64,000 nucleotides of DNA, taken from assembly GCF_014639795.1 (NCBI RefSeq), contig NZ_BMGC01000002.1, forward strand, positions 225,188 through 289,187, given 5' to 3'. The stretch is from Gordonia jinhuaensis (lineage in GTDB: Bacteria > Actinomycetota > Actinomycetes > Mycobacteriales > Mycobacteriaceae). This document shows, one piece after another, positions 39,758-49,139 of the stretch. The notes under the pieces were generated by a model, which worked only from the letters and a program-made list of their open reading frames with translations, ran no database searches and was not told where the DNA came from. Numbering within the stretch: the first letter of the stretch is position 1; every line of letters begins with the position of its first letter. The translations under genes and the position numbers were made by a program.

Positions 39758-40581
39758 CGACGGGGACTGCGCAGGCGCCGACCGGGCGGGGGTCGCCGCC
39801 CGGGTCCCGGCGCCCGGCGAAACCGCATACGGCCTGGCGACGATGGCTGGCCGCGGCGGTGGTCGTCGTGTTGACGGTGCTGTCCTGGCGCGCCGTGGAC
39901 GGGGACGTGTCCGACATCGCGAACAACTGGCGCAACGGCGCCGACAAGATCGCCGAATTGCTACAGCCCGACTACTGGTTCTTCCCGCAGACGGTGCGTC
40001 CTCTGCTGGAGACACTGGAGATGGCGGTGATCGCCACCGCCGTCAGTGCGCTGGTGTCGATTCCGTTGACATTCTGGGCATCTCGCGTGACCAACCCGAA
40101 CCGTGGCGCGCTGCTCGCGGTGCGCACGGTGATGAACGTGATCCGTGCCATCCCCGACCTGATGTCGGCGGCGGTGTTGGTGTCGATGGTGGGAACCGGC
40201 GCGCTGCCGGGCATCCTGGCGCTGATCCTGTTCAACATCGGCATCATCGTCAAGCTCGTCTCCGAGGCACTCGACGCGGTGGACACCGGGCCGCGAGAGG
40301 CCGCCTTCGCCGCCGGGGCGACGCTGGTCGAGGCCAACCGCGCGACCATGTGGCCGCAGATCGTGCCCACCTATCTGGCGCAGACCCTGTACGTCCTCGA
40401 ACTCAACGTCCGCTCGTCCTCGGTTCTGGGTCTCGTCGGGGCGGGCGGGCTCGGACTGCTCATCGACGAGGTGCGCAGCTATTACCACTACCACCCGCTG
40501 TCGCTGATCATCCTCGAGATCCTCGTGGTCGTCCTGGTGATCGAGGCGGTGTCGTCGACGATCCGCAGGAGGCTCGCATGA
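39754..40581 (+). CDS. phnE: Phosphonate-type ABC transporter permease 1
   Basis: 275 aa from GTG 39754. Six predicted membrane segments between residues ~28 and 265. The PhnE coupling segment is EALDAVDTGPREAAFAAGAT, followed by RSSSVLGLVGAGGLG. Overlaps the second permease by four bases. Confidence 0.92.
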   Translation: MTTGTAQAPTGRGSPPGSRRPAKPHTAWRRWLAAAVVVVLTVLSWRAVDGDVSDIANNWRNGADKIAELLQPDYWFFPQTVRPLLETLEMAVIATAVSALVSIPLTFWASRVTNPNRGALLAVRTVMNVIRAIPDLMSAAVLVSMVGTGALPGILALILFNIGIIVKLVSEALDAVDTGPREAAFAAGATLVEANRATMWPQIVPTYLAQTLYVLELNVRSSSVLGLVGAGGLGLLIDEVRSYYHYHPLSLIILEILVVVLVIEAVSSTIRRRLA

Positions 40582-41417
40582 TGCCCACGGTCACCGCCGG
40601 CGCCGTGACGCCGCCGCCGACGCCGACTCGGCGGCCCCGCAAGCCCCGTCACCTCGGGGTACGGATCGCATGGGTGATCGTCACCGTCGTGGTGATCGCC
40701 GCATTCGCCGACATCGACATCACCTGGTCGCGGTTGTCGACCTTCCCGCAGGACTTCGTGCACTACGTGTCGCTGATGTTCTGCCCGCCCGACTGGGCGT
40801 CGATCGGCAAAGCCGCCGACGCGACCTGGCAGTCGGTGGAGATGGCGTGGCTGGGAACGGTGATCGGGGTGGTGGTGTCGCTGCCGCTGGGCTTCTTCGC
40901 CGCCTCCACCGTGTCGCCGGTGTGGCTGCGGCTCCCGTTGCGACTGGTGTTCGCGGTCCTGCGAGCGGTGCCCGAGGTGATCATCGCCATCATCATCTTG
41001 TCGGTCACCGGCCTGACACCGTTCACCGGTGCGCTGGCGATCGCGGTGGGATCGGTGGGCACCCTGGGCAAATGGGAGTACGAGGCCATCGAGGGTGCCC
41101 CGCGCGGGCCGATCGAGGCCGCAACCGCGTGCGGGGCTTCACGCTCGGAGATCCTGCGTTGTGCGGTGTGGCCGTCGGTGTCACCGGAGATACTGGCATT
41201 CTGGCTGTACCGCTTCGAGATCAACGTCCGTGCGTCGGCCGTGCTGGGTCTCGTCGGTGCGGGCGGTATCGGCTCGATGCTGACCCAGACAGTGCAATAT
41301 CGGATGTGGCCCACCGTCGGAACGCTGTTCTTGGTGGTGGTGGTCGTGACGGTCGTCATCGACCAGATCTCCGGGCGCATCCGGCAACGAATCATCACCG
41401 GGAGGTGGCGTGGCTGA
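40578..41417 (+). CDS. phnE: Phosphonate-type ABC transporter permease 2
   Basis: 279 aa from ATG 40578 (a second ATG follows at once). Coupling segment YEAIEGAPRGPIEAATACGAS and RASAVLGLVGAGGIGSML mirror the first permease, so the channel is a heterodimer. The stop overlaps the rpiR start (GTG 41410), tying the regulator to the transporter. Confidence 0.92.
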   Translation: MMPTVTAGAVTPPPTPTRRPRKPRHLGVRIAWVIVTVVVIAAFADIDITWSRLSTFPQDFVHYVSLMFCPPDWASIGKAADATWQSVEMAWLGTVIGVVVSLPLGFFAASTVSPVWLRLPLRLVFAVLRAVPEVIIAIIILSVTGLTPFTGALAIAVGSVGTLGKWEYEAIEGAPRGPIEAATACGASRSEILRCAVWPSVSPEILAFWLYRFEINVRASAVLGLVGAGGIGSMLTQTVQYRMWPTVGTLFLVVVVVTVVIDQISGRIRQRIITGRWRG

Positions 41418-42354
41418 GAAAGAGGCGACACACAACTCCGGCGCGGATCGACCCCGCACTACCGCGTCCGGTGGGTCCGATGGCGGAACGGCCGAAAGAT
41501 CCTGGCGACCAGGTGAACTCGTGGCACATGTGCGGGCGATGGCACCGTCGCTGCTGCCCACCGAGCAGGCGGTCGCGGCAGTACTGCTCACCAACGCCGA
41601 CCATGTGATCGACATGTCCTCCCAACAGGTGGCAGACCGGGCGGGAGCATCGCGGGCGACGGTGGTGCGCGCCTGCCAGAGCCTGGGGTTCACCGGATAT
41701 CAGCAACTGCGGGTGCTGCTGGCCCGAGACGCGGGGATGACCGCGGTCGCGGCCGAACCCTCCGGGCAGGGCCCTGCGGCCACCGTCCGGGCCACCTTCG
41801 ACCACGTCGCGGCATCGATGCAATCGATGACCGCGCTGCTCGACGACGACGACGTGGAACGCACCGTGGAACTGCTCGTCGGTGCGTCGTCGGTGGTGGT
41901 GATCGGAAACGGGCTGTCGACCGCGGTGGCCGCAGACTTCGCCGCGCGACTGATGTCGCGCGGGATCCATGTGATGGCGCCGGCTGATGTGATCACCCAG
42001 CATGTGACGGTCGGGGTGGTCGACCACCACGACGTGGTGGTGGTCTTCAGCGGCAGCGGTGCGTCGACGCCGAGTATCCGCGCGGCCGAGCTGGCCACCC
42101 GCGCCGGCGCGACAGTTATTGCGGTGACGGCATTCTCGCATTCACCGCTGGCCACCGCGGCCGACATCACCCTGGTGGTGGGGATCGCCGACTTCAGTTT
42201 CCGCGACGAGGTGACGGTGACCTCGCGGATACCGCAGTTCATCCTCCTGGAGGGACTCGTGGCCGCGGTGTCGGCGAGACTCGGCGAGAGTGCCGAGCGC
42301 CGCCGCACCGCAACACTCGAGGTGATCAGCGACTACTTGATCGACGAGGGCTGA
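41410..42354 (+). CDS. RpiR/MurR-family transcription regulator
   Basis: 314 aa from GTG 41410. An N-terminal helix-turn-helix (SSQQVADRAGASRATVVRAC, residues ~73-92) and a C-terminal SIS sugar-phosphate-binding domain (VVVIGNGLSTAVAADFAARL; VVVFSGSGASTPSIRAAELA). Such regulators sense phosphosugars or phospho-organics, which fits a phosphorus-ester importer. Its 3' end overlaps the convergent oxidase gene by 22 bp. It is a distant relative of the regulator at 52774. Confidence 0.9.
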   Translation: MAEKEATHNSGADRPRTTASGGSDGGTAERSWRPGELVAHVRAMAPSLLPTEQAVAAVLLTNADHVIDMSSQQVADRAGASRATVVRACQSLGFTGYQQLRVLLARDAGMTAVAAEPSGQGPAATVRATFDHVAASMQSMTALLDDDDVERTVELLVGASSVVVIGNGLSTAVAADFAARLMSRGIHVMAPADVITQHVTVGVVDHHDVVVVFSGSGASTPSIRAAELATRAGATVIAVTAFSHSPLATAADITLVVGIADFSFRDEVTVTSRIPQFILLEGLVAAVSARLGESAERRRTATLEVISDYLIDEG

Positions 42355-43526
42355 TCGGCGGCCGCGGCAGTCATCTGGTCGCGGTGCCCGGCGATGGTGA
42401 ACCCGTATTCGCTGAAGCGACCCTCACCGCCGGTCGCGAGATCGGCGAGCATCTCGCCCCACACCGGGGCGAACTTGAACCCGTTGCCACTCATGGCGGT
42501 TGCGATGACGATCGCACCGCCGGCGACGGTGTCGATGATCGGCATCTTGTTGGCGGCAACCGAATCCGAGTGCAGCGACCAGCGCACCACGTCGGGGATC
42601 AGGTCGGGCATCATCCGAGCGGCCTGTCGGCCGATCCACTCGAGCTGCTCGCGGTCCAGTGTGGTCGGGCGCTCGTCCCAGTCCGACACCGGATCGAGAA
42701 TCACATGCGGGCAGATCTTGATCGCGTATCCGTCGAGTGACGGGACGCCGAATGCGTGGACGTCGTCGAGGTCTCGCATGAAACCGGGCAGACGTTGCGG
42801 GGTGAACATCTCGATATGTCGCGGCATGAGCCAGGTCAGCGAATAGGTGTCCACGGCAACCACATCCGCGAGTTCGGGGAGCAGGCGGGTGGTCCATGGA
42901 CCGGCGGTCACCACCACCCGGTCGGCGAGCACCTCACCCCTCGTGGTCCGCACGCGCACACCGTCGGACGTCTCGTCGATGCCCACCACCTCGGTGTCAT
43001 ACCAGGTGTCGGCACCACCGGCGAGTGCCTGATCGGTCGCCGCGGCCACCGCCACCTCGGGCCGCATCGCGCCGCCGAGCAGGTCGAGCACCCCGATGTC
43101 GGAGTCCTCGACATAGAACTGCGGAAAGGAACTGCGCAGTTCGCCTGCGTCGAACACCTGGTGGGGCAGGTCGTAGTCCTTGATCGAACGCAGTGTCGAC
43201 TCGATGTCAGGGTGTCCCTGCGGGGCCACACTCAGTGCGCCCACTTCCAGCAGCACATCCTGACCGTAGGCCGCGCCGAGTTCGCGCCACAGGTCACGCG
43301 AGCGCAGCAGCGCGGGAGTGAACAGTTGGCCTTCCTTGGCCGCCACGCGGAACAGACGTGACTCGCCCGCGTAGGCACCGTTGGTGTGGATACGTCCGAA
43401 CTGTTCGATGCCGAGCACATCGACGCCGCGGGAGGCCAACTGCCACAGGGCCATCGACCCCATCGTGCCCAGACCCACCACGACCACCTCGACGCGGCGC
43501 ACGGAGTTGAGGGTGTCGGTGCTCAT
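42333..43526 (-). CDS. Sarcosine/N-methyl-amino-acid oxidase-like flavoenzyme (SolA/MSOX family)
   Basis: DAO-superfamily protein, 397 aa from ATG 43526. FAD-binding VVVGLGTMGSMALWQLASRGV near residue 14 and FGRIHTNGAYAGESRLFR match SolA/monomeric sarcosine oxidase. At the place of the covalent-flavin cysteine (C-L-Y-T in that family) this protein has WSLHS with Ser317, so FAD is probably not covalently held. IVIATAMSGNGFKFAPVWG closes the fold. It probably oxidises a secondary or N-methylated amine. Overlaps the upstream OCD-like gene (ATGA). Confidence 0.85.
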   Translation of the reverse strand: MSTDTLNSVRRVEVVVVGLGTMGSMALWQLASRGVDVLGIEQFGRIHTNGAYAGESRLFRVAAKEGQLFTPALLRSRDLWRELGAAYGQDVLLEVGALSVAPQGHPDIESTLRSIKDYDLPHQVFDAGELRSSFPQFYVEDSDIGVLDLLGGAMRPEVAVAAATDQALAGGADTWYDTEVVGIDETSDGVRVRTTRGEVLADRVVVTAGPWTTRLLPELADVVAVDTYSLTWLMPRHIEMFTPQRLPGFMRDLDDVHAFGVPSLDGYAIKICPHVILDPVSDWDERPTTLDREQLEWIGRQAARMMPDLIPDVVRWSLHSDSVAANKMPIIDTVAGGAIVIATAMSGNGFKFAPVWGEMLADLATGGEGRFSEYGFTIAGHRDQMTAAAADQPSSIK

Positions 43527-44680
43527 GCCAGCTCCGGTGTTTCCCACAGGTTCAGCTTGGTGCCGATACCGCGCTCGATAGCGTTGCGGTACAACGTGGT
43601 TCCCCACGCCACATCTTCCACGGGCATGCCGCCGACGGAGAAGATCACGATCTCGTCGTCGCTGCGGCGACCCACTGCGTCGCCGTCGGCGACCGCTCCG
43701 ATGTCGATCAGGTCGTCCTTGCTCATCGTGCCGTCGTGGATCATGTCGATGAACTTGGAGCCGATGATCGGGACGTGGTTGTGCGACGGATACGCGGTCT
43801 CCTCGGCCCAGGCCTCGTACATGCGGGTGTTGTCGACGACCTTGCGCACGTCGGGGGCTTCCATCGCCTTGTCGATGTTGCAGGTTGAGGGCATCGACAG
43901 GAAGGCGCCGGGCTTGACCCACTCACGTTTGACGGTGGGGTAGGTGTTCGGGTCGCCCTCGAGGCCGGTCGTGCAGAAGGTGACGATGTCGCAGTCGCGA
44001 ACGGCATCTTCGATCTCGTCGACCTCGGTGATGGTGGTGATCTGGGGGAACTTCTCGGTCACCCAGGCGGTGAACGAGTCCATGCTCTTACGGCTGCGGC
44101 CCTTGACCTTGATGGTGTCGATCTTGGGACACACGGCGATGAACGCCGACAGCGAGGTCTTGGCCATCACGCCGGGGCCCACGATGCCCACGACCCGGGA
44201 GTCGGGACGGGCGAGCAATCGCGCGCCGACACCGGGGATGGCTCCCGTGCGATAGGCGGACAGCAGGTTCGCGCTCATCAGCGCCAGGGGTGCGCCGGTG
44301 ACGGTGTCGTTGAGCATGAACATCAGGATCGAACGGGGCAACCCCTTGTCGCGGTTGTCGATGTTGGAGCCGTACCACTTCACGCCTGTGGTCCCGAAGC
44401 TTCCGCCGAGGTAGGCGGGCATCGCCATGAAGCGCCGGTCGGGGGTGTTGACGGGCATCCCGGGAAACGGCGAGGTCTCCGGGAAGCCGATCATGGCACC
44501 GTGCGAGTCGTTGTTGGACCCCGCCATCCGGTAGTCGCCACGATGCAGCAGAACGAGGGTCTCCTGCATGGTGTCCACGCAGGCGGCCATGTCGGTCACG
44601 CCGGCGGCGATCATGTCGGGTTCGGACAGGTACAGAAAATCGATCGCGGTACTCGGGCGAGTCGTTGGCGTGTCGGTCAT
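43523..44680 (-). CDS. Ornithine cyclodeaminase/mu-crystallin-family protein
   Basis: 385 aa from ATG 44680. The family's Rossmann motif is GIVGPGVMAKTSLSAF near residue 170, with SANLLSAYRTGAIPGVGARLLA ahead of it. Sequence such as IDFLYLSEPDMIAAGVTDM resembles proteins often labelled tyramine oxidase subunit B in actinobacteria, a label of doubtful meaning. These enzymes reduce or deaminate imino/amino acids with NAD(P)H. Coupled to the flavin oxidase gene, it may act on the imine that enzyme makes. Divergent from the tetR gene. Confidence 0.85.
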   Translation of the reverse strand: MTDTPTTRPSTAIDFLYLSEPDMIAAGVTDMAACVDTMQETLVLLHRGDYRMAGSNNDSHGAMIGFPETSPFPGMPVNTPDRRFMAMPAYLGGSFGTTGVKWYGSNIDNRDKGLPRSILMFMLNDTVTGAPLALMSANLLSAYRTGAIPGVGARLLARPDSRVVGIVGPGVMAKTSLSAFIAVCPKIDTIKVKGRSRKSMDSFTAWVTEKFPQITTITEVDEIEDAVRDCDIVTFCTTGLEGDPNTYPTVKREWVKPGAFLSMPSTCNIDKAMEAPDVRKVVDNTRMYEAWAEETAYPSHNHVPIIGSKFIDMIHDGTMSKDDLIDIGAVADGDAVGRRSDDEIVIFSVGGMPVEDVAWGTTLYRNAIERGIGTKLNLWETPELA

Positions 44681-44799
44681 GGTCGATGCTTCCTTCGTCG
44701 GCGGCGCGGGGGTCGGTGGTGACCACGTCGCGCCGGTGTCCTCGCGTATGTACTGCCGGGCCGCATCGGCAGCAGTAAGGTGAAACCTACACAGAGAAA

Positions 44800-44813
44800 A
44801 TTACGTTTGTAAT
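44800..44813. promoter_or_regulatory. Short palindrome between the OCD-like and tetR genes
   Basis: ATTAC-GTTT-GTAAT, a perfect 5-bp inverted repeat in an AT-rich patch of the 239-bp divergent gap. Plausible operator for the TetR protein at 44920. Weak because of its short arms. Confidence 0.4.
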
Positions 44814-44919
44814 GTTTCGATCGATGGTCTCAATGTTGTGATCGTGTAAACAGCTCTGGCACCCGGTCGCCGAGGCCGGTGGTGATCACGAAGGATTTCG
44901 ATGTGAAGGCGAGTGACCG

Positions 44920-45516
44920 ATGAACCAGCGTGCGCTGATCGGTGCGACATCCGCGGACAGGCCCGGATACGGGCAGGGCCGCGACGCCCTCATCGCTGCC
45001 ACGATCCGGATCGTCTCGCGGCAGGGGATCCGCAAACTGACCTATCGGGCCGTGGCCACCGAGGCCGGAGTCACCCACGGCACCATCCAGCATCACTTCG
45101 CCAACCTCGACGACCTGCTCGAGGCGGCGTTGGAGTACTGCGTGGAGATCAGCCTGGACGGGTCGACGCTGGCCACGGGCGCGCAGGACATCGACGATTT
45201 CGTGGCCGGACTCAGCGACTCGGTGCTTGCGACCCTCGACGAGCAGGTGTTCCAGTACGAGTTGGTGCTCGAGTCGCGCCGGCGTCCGGAGCTGCGTCCG
45301 CATGTCGACCGCTACTACGCGACCTATCGGGAAGCCACCCGGACCTCGTTGCGCAGTCTCGGGTTGCCCGACGACGCGGAGACGGCCGACGTGATCTTCT
45401 CGGCGATCGACGGGCTGGTGTTCCGCGCGGTGACCCTCGGCGGCGACGACCTGCTGTTGCTCGAACCGCAGATCGACCGGCTGCGTGGGATGTTGCGCCG
45501 ACTGCGCCGATCCTGA
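44920..45516 (+). CDS. TetR-family transcription regulator
   Basis: 198 aa from ATG 44920. N-terminal helix-turn-helix IRKLTYRAVATEAGVTHGTIQHHFANLDDLLEAAL (split around residue 50) and an all-helical ligand domain. Divergent from the amine-oxidising gene pair, so it probably represses it. A GTG or later start is not favoured. Confidence 0.9.
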   Translation: MNQRALIGATSADRPGYGQGRDALIAATIRIVSRQGIRKLTYRAVATEAGVTHGTIQHHFANLDDLLEAALEYCVEISLDGSTLATGAQDIDDFVAGLSDSVLATLDEQVFQYELVLESRRRPELRPHVDRYYATYREATRTSLRSLGLPDDAETADVIFSAIDGLVFRAVTLGGDDLLLLEPQIDRLRGMLRRLRRS

Positions 45517-45533
45517 TCGGGGTCGCGCGATCT

Positions 45534-45601
45534 GCGCTGGTTGATCCGCGCTGGTTGATCAGCGCTAGTTGATCAATGGGGGTTTATCAATCTACATTGA
45601 T
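45534..45601. promoter_or_regulatory. Tandem repeats and palindrome in the marR promoter
   Basis: Three 13-mers GCGCTGGTTGATC, GCGCTGGTTGATC and GCGCTAGTTGATC (45534, 45548, 45562; 14-bp period) are followed by ATCAAT-CTAC-ATTGAT (45586-45601), a perfect inverted repeat ending four bases before the marR start. TTGATCAA occurs at the junction. Together they look like an autoregulatory MarR operator array. Confidence 0.65.
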
Positions 45602-45605
45602 GGCC

Positions 45606-46055
45606 ATGACTGAGTCCGACCATGCCGAGGTGGATGTCGATGCGGTGGCCGCCGAGCTGCGCATCGTCACCGGCGCGCTGATCCGGCGTCTGAGGGTGCA
45701 TCGCGCCCCCGGCGACCCGACTGTCGGTGAGGGACGGGTTCTGGCCCGTTTGGACCGGGGGGGACCGGCGACGTCGGCAGACCTCGCGCGTCGGGAGCAG
45801 GTGAGCCCGCAGGCGATGGGCGTCACCATCGCCGGTCTGATGGAGCGCGGTCTGCTCGACCGCGCCGTCGACCCCTCCGACGGCCGCCGCATCATGCTCA
45901 CTCTCTCGCCGGCCGGGGTCGAGGCGCTCACCGATCGTCGCCATCATTCCTCGCGGGCCCTGGCCGAGGCGATGTCGGCGGCGCTGTCGCCCGACGAGGT
46001 CGTGGCCGTCGCCGAGATCCTGCCACTGCTCGACCGTGTCGGTGAGGCCCTGTGA
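45606..46055 (+). CDS. MarR-family transcription regulator
   Basis: 149 aa from ATG 45606 (ATGs at 45576 and 45600 are in frame; the palindrome at 45586-45601 argues for the later start). The winged helix shows TSADLARREQVSPQAMGVTIAGLMERGLL and DPSDGRRIMLTLSPAG in two blocks. It overlaps the MFS exporter gene, a classic MarR-exporter pair. Confidence 0.9.
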   Translation: MTESDHAEVDVDAVAAELRIVTGALIRRLRVHRAPGDPTVGEGRVLARLDRGGPATSADLARREQVSPQAMGVTIAGLMERGLLDRAVDPSDGRRIMLTLSPAGVEALTDRRHHSSRALAEAMSAALSPDEVVAVAEILPLLDRVGEAL

Positions 46056-47759
46056 CGGCGGTCGACACCAGGAGTGCGCAGGCGGGCGGTCCGAGCGGAC
46101 ATGACGACCGCTACCGGTGGGTGGCGTTGTCGAACACCACGGCGGCAGTGTTCATGTCGGCGCTCGACGGTTCGATCGTCATCATCTCGCTGCCGGCCAT
46201 CTTCCGCGGCATCGGTCTGGATCCGTTGTCCTCGTCGAATATCGGATTCCTGCTGTGGATGATCATGGGCTACCGCCTCGTTCAGGCGGTCGCCGTCACC
46301 ACCCTCGGGCGTCTTGGCGACATGTTCGGTCGTGTCCGCATCTACAACGCCGGGTTCCTGGTCTTCACCATCGCCTCGATCCTGTTGTCGTTCGACCCGT
46401 TTCACGCTCAGTCGGCAGCGATCTGGCTGATCGGCTGGCGAGTACTGCAGGCTCTCGGAGGGTCGATGCTCACCGCGAACTCGGCGGCGATCCTCACCGA
46501 CGCGTTCCCCGCCGACCGGAGGGATTCGCGTTGGGTCTCAACCAGGTTGCCGCGCTCGCGGGCCAACTCAGCGGGCTCGTGCTCGGTGGGCTGCTCTCGG
46601 CGTGGGACTGGCGTGCGGTGTTCTGGGTGAACGTACCCATCGGGCTGTTCTTCACGATCTGGGCGTATCTGAAGTTGCGGGACAACGGAGAACGCCATCC
46701 CGGGCGCATCGACTGGTGGGGTAACGCGACCTTCGCGCTCGGACTGTCGGCGATCCTCATCGCCATCACCATCGGACTCCAGCCCTATGGCGGTCACACG
46801 ATGGGATGGTCGAATCCGCTGGTGATCGGGTTGCTGGTGGTTGGAGCAGTGTTGCTGGTCGCCTTCATCGGTGTCGAGAAGCGCGTCGCCGACCCGATGA
46901 TCGAGTTGTCGCTGTTCCGGATCCGGCCGTTCACCGCGGGTAACACGGCCGCATTGTGTTCCTCACTGGCACAGGGCGGTCTGCAGTTCATCCTCATCAT
47001 CTGGCTGCAGGGGATCTGGCTTCCGTTGCACGGCTACGACTATGCCGACACCCCACTGTGGGCCGGCATCTTCATGCTCCCGCTCACCGCCGGGTTCTTC
47101 GTGGCCGGACCGCTCACCGGTGCCCTGTCGGACCGTTTCGGCGCCCGCGGTTTCGCCACCGTCGGCATGGTGGTCTTCGGCCTGAGCTTCGTGGGACTGC
47201 TGTTGCTGCCCATCGAGTTCCCGTACTGGGCGTTCGCGCTGCTGATCGCACTCAACGGCATCGGCACCGGGATGTTCGCCGCACCCAACACCTCGTCGAT
47301 CATGAGCAGCGTGCCCGCGCGCTATCGCGGGGTGGCCTCGGGGATGCGGTCGACCTTCCAGAACTCGGGAACCGCACTGTCGATCGGGGTGTTCTTCTCA
47401 CTGATGATCGTCGGCCTGTCGTCGAGCCTGCCCGCAGCCATGTCGAGCGGACTGTCGAGCCACGGTGTGCCCGCCGATGTCGCGCACGACGTCGCCGGGC
47501 TGCCCCCGGTGTCGTCGCTGTTCTCGGCCATCCTGGGGGTCAACCCGATCGAGCACCTGCTGTCGGGCACCGGGGTGATGGGTTCGCTGTCGCAGGAGCA
47601 GGTGGCCACGCTCACCGGCCACAGCTTCTTCCCGCAGCTGCTGTCGGGGCCGTTCCCGACGGTCTCGTGGTGGTGTTCACCGTCTCGATCGCACTGTCGG
47701 TCTGCGCAGCGGTCGCTTCGCTGTTGCGCGGGCGCCGGCCCGAGCGCGTCGGCGAGTGA
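46052..47759 (+). pseudogene. MFS drug exporter (DHA2 type, 14 helices) with two frameshifts
   Basis: Begins at GTG 46052 and would encode about 569 aa if two single bases were restored. MFS motif A-like LGRLGDMFGRVRIYN and motif C-like AALAGQLSGLVLGGLLSAWDWR identify the family. The frame breaks at the G run 46521-46523 (ADRRGFALGLNQ requires one more G) and at the C run 47655-47657 (FPDGLVVVF requires one more C). The true end is RGRRPERVGE at 47759. Both breaks are one-base losses in homopolymers, so sequencing error is as likely as real inactivation. Confidence 0.85.
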
Positions 47760-47857
47760 GACCGGAACAGACGGGCGCACACAACCCCGGGGAATCGGCA
47801 TGTCGGAGAATCAGGATGTCAGGGAATCAGCTCCAGATGCCCGGGGTTGCGACACAC

Positions 47858-48289
47858 ATGACCAGCAACGAATTCGACCCCCGCTCACTGATCGCCGAGA
47901 CATCGATCGGCGTGCTCGCCACGATCAAGGCGAACGGACTGCCACAACTGTCACCGGTGACCTCGGTGTACGACCGTGATCGCGATCGCATCCTGGTGTC
48001 GATGACCGAAGGTCGCGCGAAAACGGCCAATCTGCGGCGTGATCCCCGCGCGGCGATCGAGTACACCAGCCCCGATCACTACACCTGGGCCACCGCCGAA
48101 GGAGATGCGACGCTGATCGGGCCCGGCACCGATCCGCAGGGTCATGAGGTCGATGCGCTGGTCGAGTACTACCGGCTCGGCGCGGGGGAACATCCCGACT
48201 GGGACGAGTATCGCTCGGTGATGGTGGCCGACCGGCGAGTGTTGCTGATCCTGAACGTGACTCACGTCTACGGCGCGAAGCTACGGTGA
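47858..48289 (+). CDS. PPOX-class flavin/F420-dependent oxidoreductase
   Basis: 143 aa from ATG 47858. Split-barrel fold with IGVLATIKANGLPQLSPVT at the start, RDRILVSMTEGRAKTANL and DPRAAIEYTSPDHYTWATAEG in the middle, which binds FMN or F420. Substrate unknown. Its 3' end overlaps the convergent amidotransferase gene by 22 bp. Confidence 0.85.
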   Translation: MTSNEFDPRSLIAETSIGVLATIKANGLPQLSPVTSVYDRDRDRILVSMTEGRAKTANLRRDPRAAIEYTSPDHYTWATAEGDATLIGPGTDPQGHEVDALVEYYRLGAGEHPDWDEYRSVMVADRRVLLILNVTHVYGAKLR

Positions 48290-49014
48290 TCTGAGCCGAG
48301 TCCCGCGTGGCGCAGGAACCGCTCGAACAGCTCGTCGCAGTCGGCTGCTGCTGCGGTTGCGCGTGATTCGATCTCGGCGGTCATCGCGGGCACGTCGACC
48401 TCGGAGTCGTAGGAGTTGTCACGACCGTGGCGGTCGAACCCCTCGCGCCAGGCGAGGAAACACTCCGGGGTGATCTCCGGATGGAACTGCACGCCCAGAT
48501 GGGCGCCGACGGTGAACGCCTGCACATTGTGTTCGGTGCGGGCGATCACCTCCGCGGTCGGGGGAGCGGTGATCGTGTCGTGGTGGGATTCCATCCACGG
48601 TCCGGGCGCGATCAGCTCCGGACGTGTGGTCTCCACGAGGGTGAAACCGTGTTCGGGTCCGCTGCTGGGTGCGACCGAACCGCCGAGTGCGTCGGCGAGT
48701 ATCTGCGCGCCGAAACAGACCCCGAGTACGGGGATGCCGGCGGCATCGACTCGCTGCAGGAACTCCCGTTCTGGTGCCACCCAGTCCAGTGACGAGTCGT
48801 AGACGGAGTCCGGCGACCCGGTGACACATACGAGATCTGTGCCGGCGAGGTCGATTCCGTCGAGTTCACGCGCCTCGAGGATGTCGACGGTGAAGCCGCG
48901 GCGCAGCATCGCGGGCAACAGGGACCCGAGAACCGGGCGTCGAAATCGCGGTGCCACATCGTGGACAACGACCAGCACGGCAGGGTGGACAACGACCCGT
49001 GCGGCAGGACTCAT
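48268..49014 (-). CDS. Class I glutamine amidotransferase (AtdA2/TdnT-like position)
   Basis: 248 aa from ATG 49014, with AGGAGA ahead. Nucleophile Cys in VLGVCFGAQILADALGG and the His-Glu pair in LGVQFHPEITPE. It is the last gene of the run synthetase-like, oxygenase alpha, oxygenase beta, amidotransferase. In aniline dioxygenase systems the equivalent protein hydrolyses gamma-glutamylanilide back to aniline. Generic amidotransferase is certain; the aniline-type role is inferred from context. Confidence 0.88.
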   Translation of the reverse strand: MSPAARVVVHPAVLVVVHDVAPRFRRPVLGSLLPAMLRRGFTVDILEARELDGIDLAGTDLVCVTGSPDSVYDSSLDWVAPEREFLQRVDAAGIPVLGVCFGAQILADALGGSVAPSSGPEHGFTLVETTRPELIAPGPWMESHHDTITAPPTAEVIARTEHNVQAFTVGAHLGVQFHPEITPECFLAWREGFDRHGRDNSYDSEVDVPAMTAEIESRATAAAADCDELFERFLRHAGLGSDHRSFAP

Positions 49015-49139
49015 CGGACCAGCATCTCCTTGCTCGAAGGGAATCCGCGCGCACCGCCTGCGCACATGGCCTCGGCAACGTTACGCGTGCGGATATCGTC
49101 CGGCAGGTTGTGCGGACGCGAAGACAGAGCGAGGAGGCG

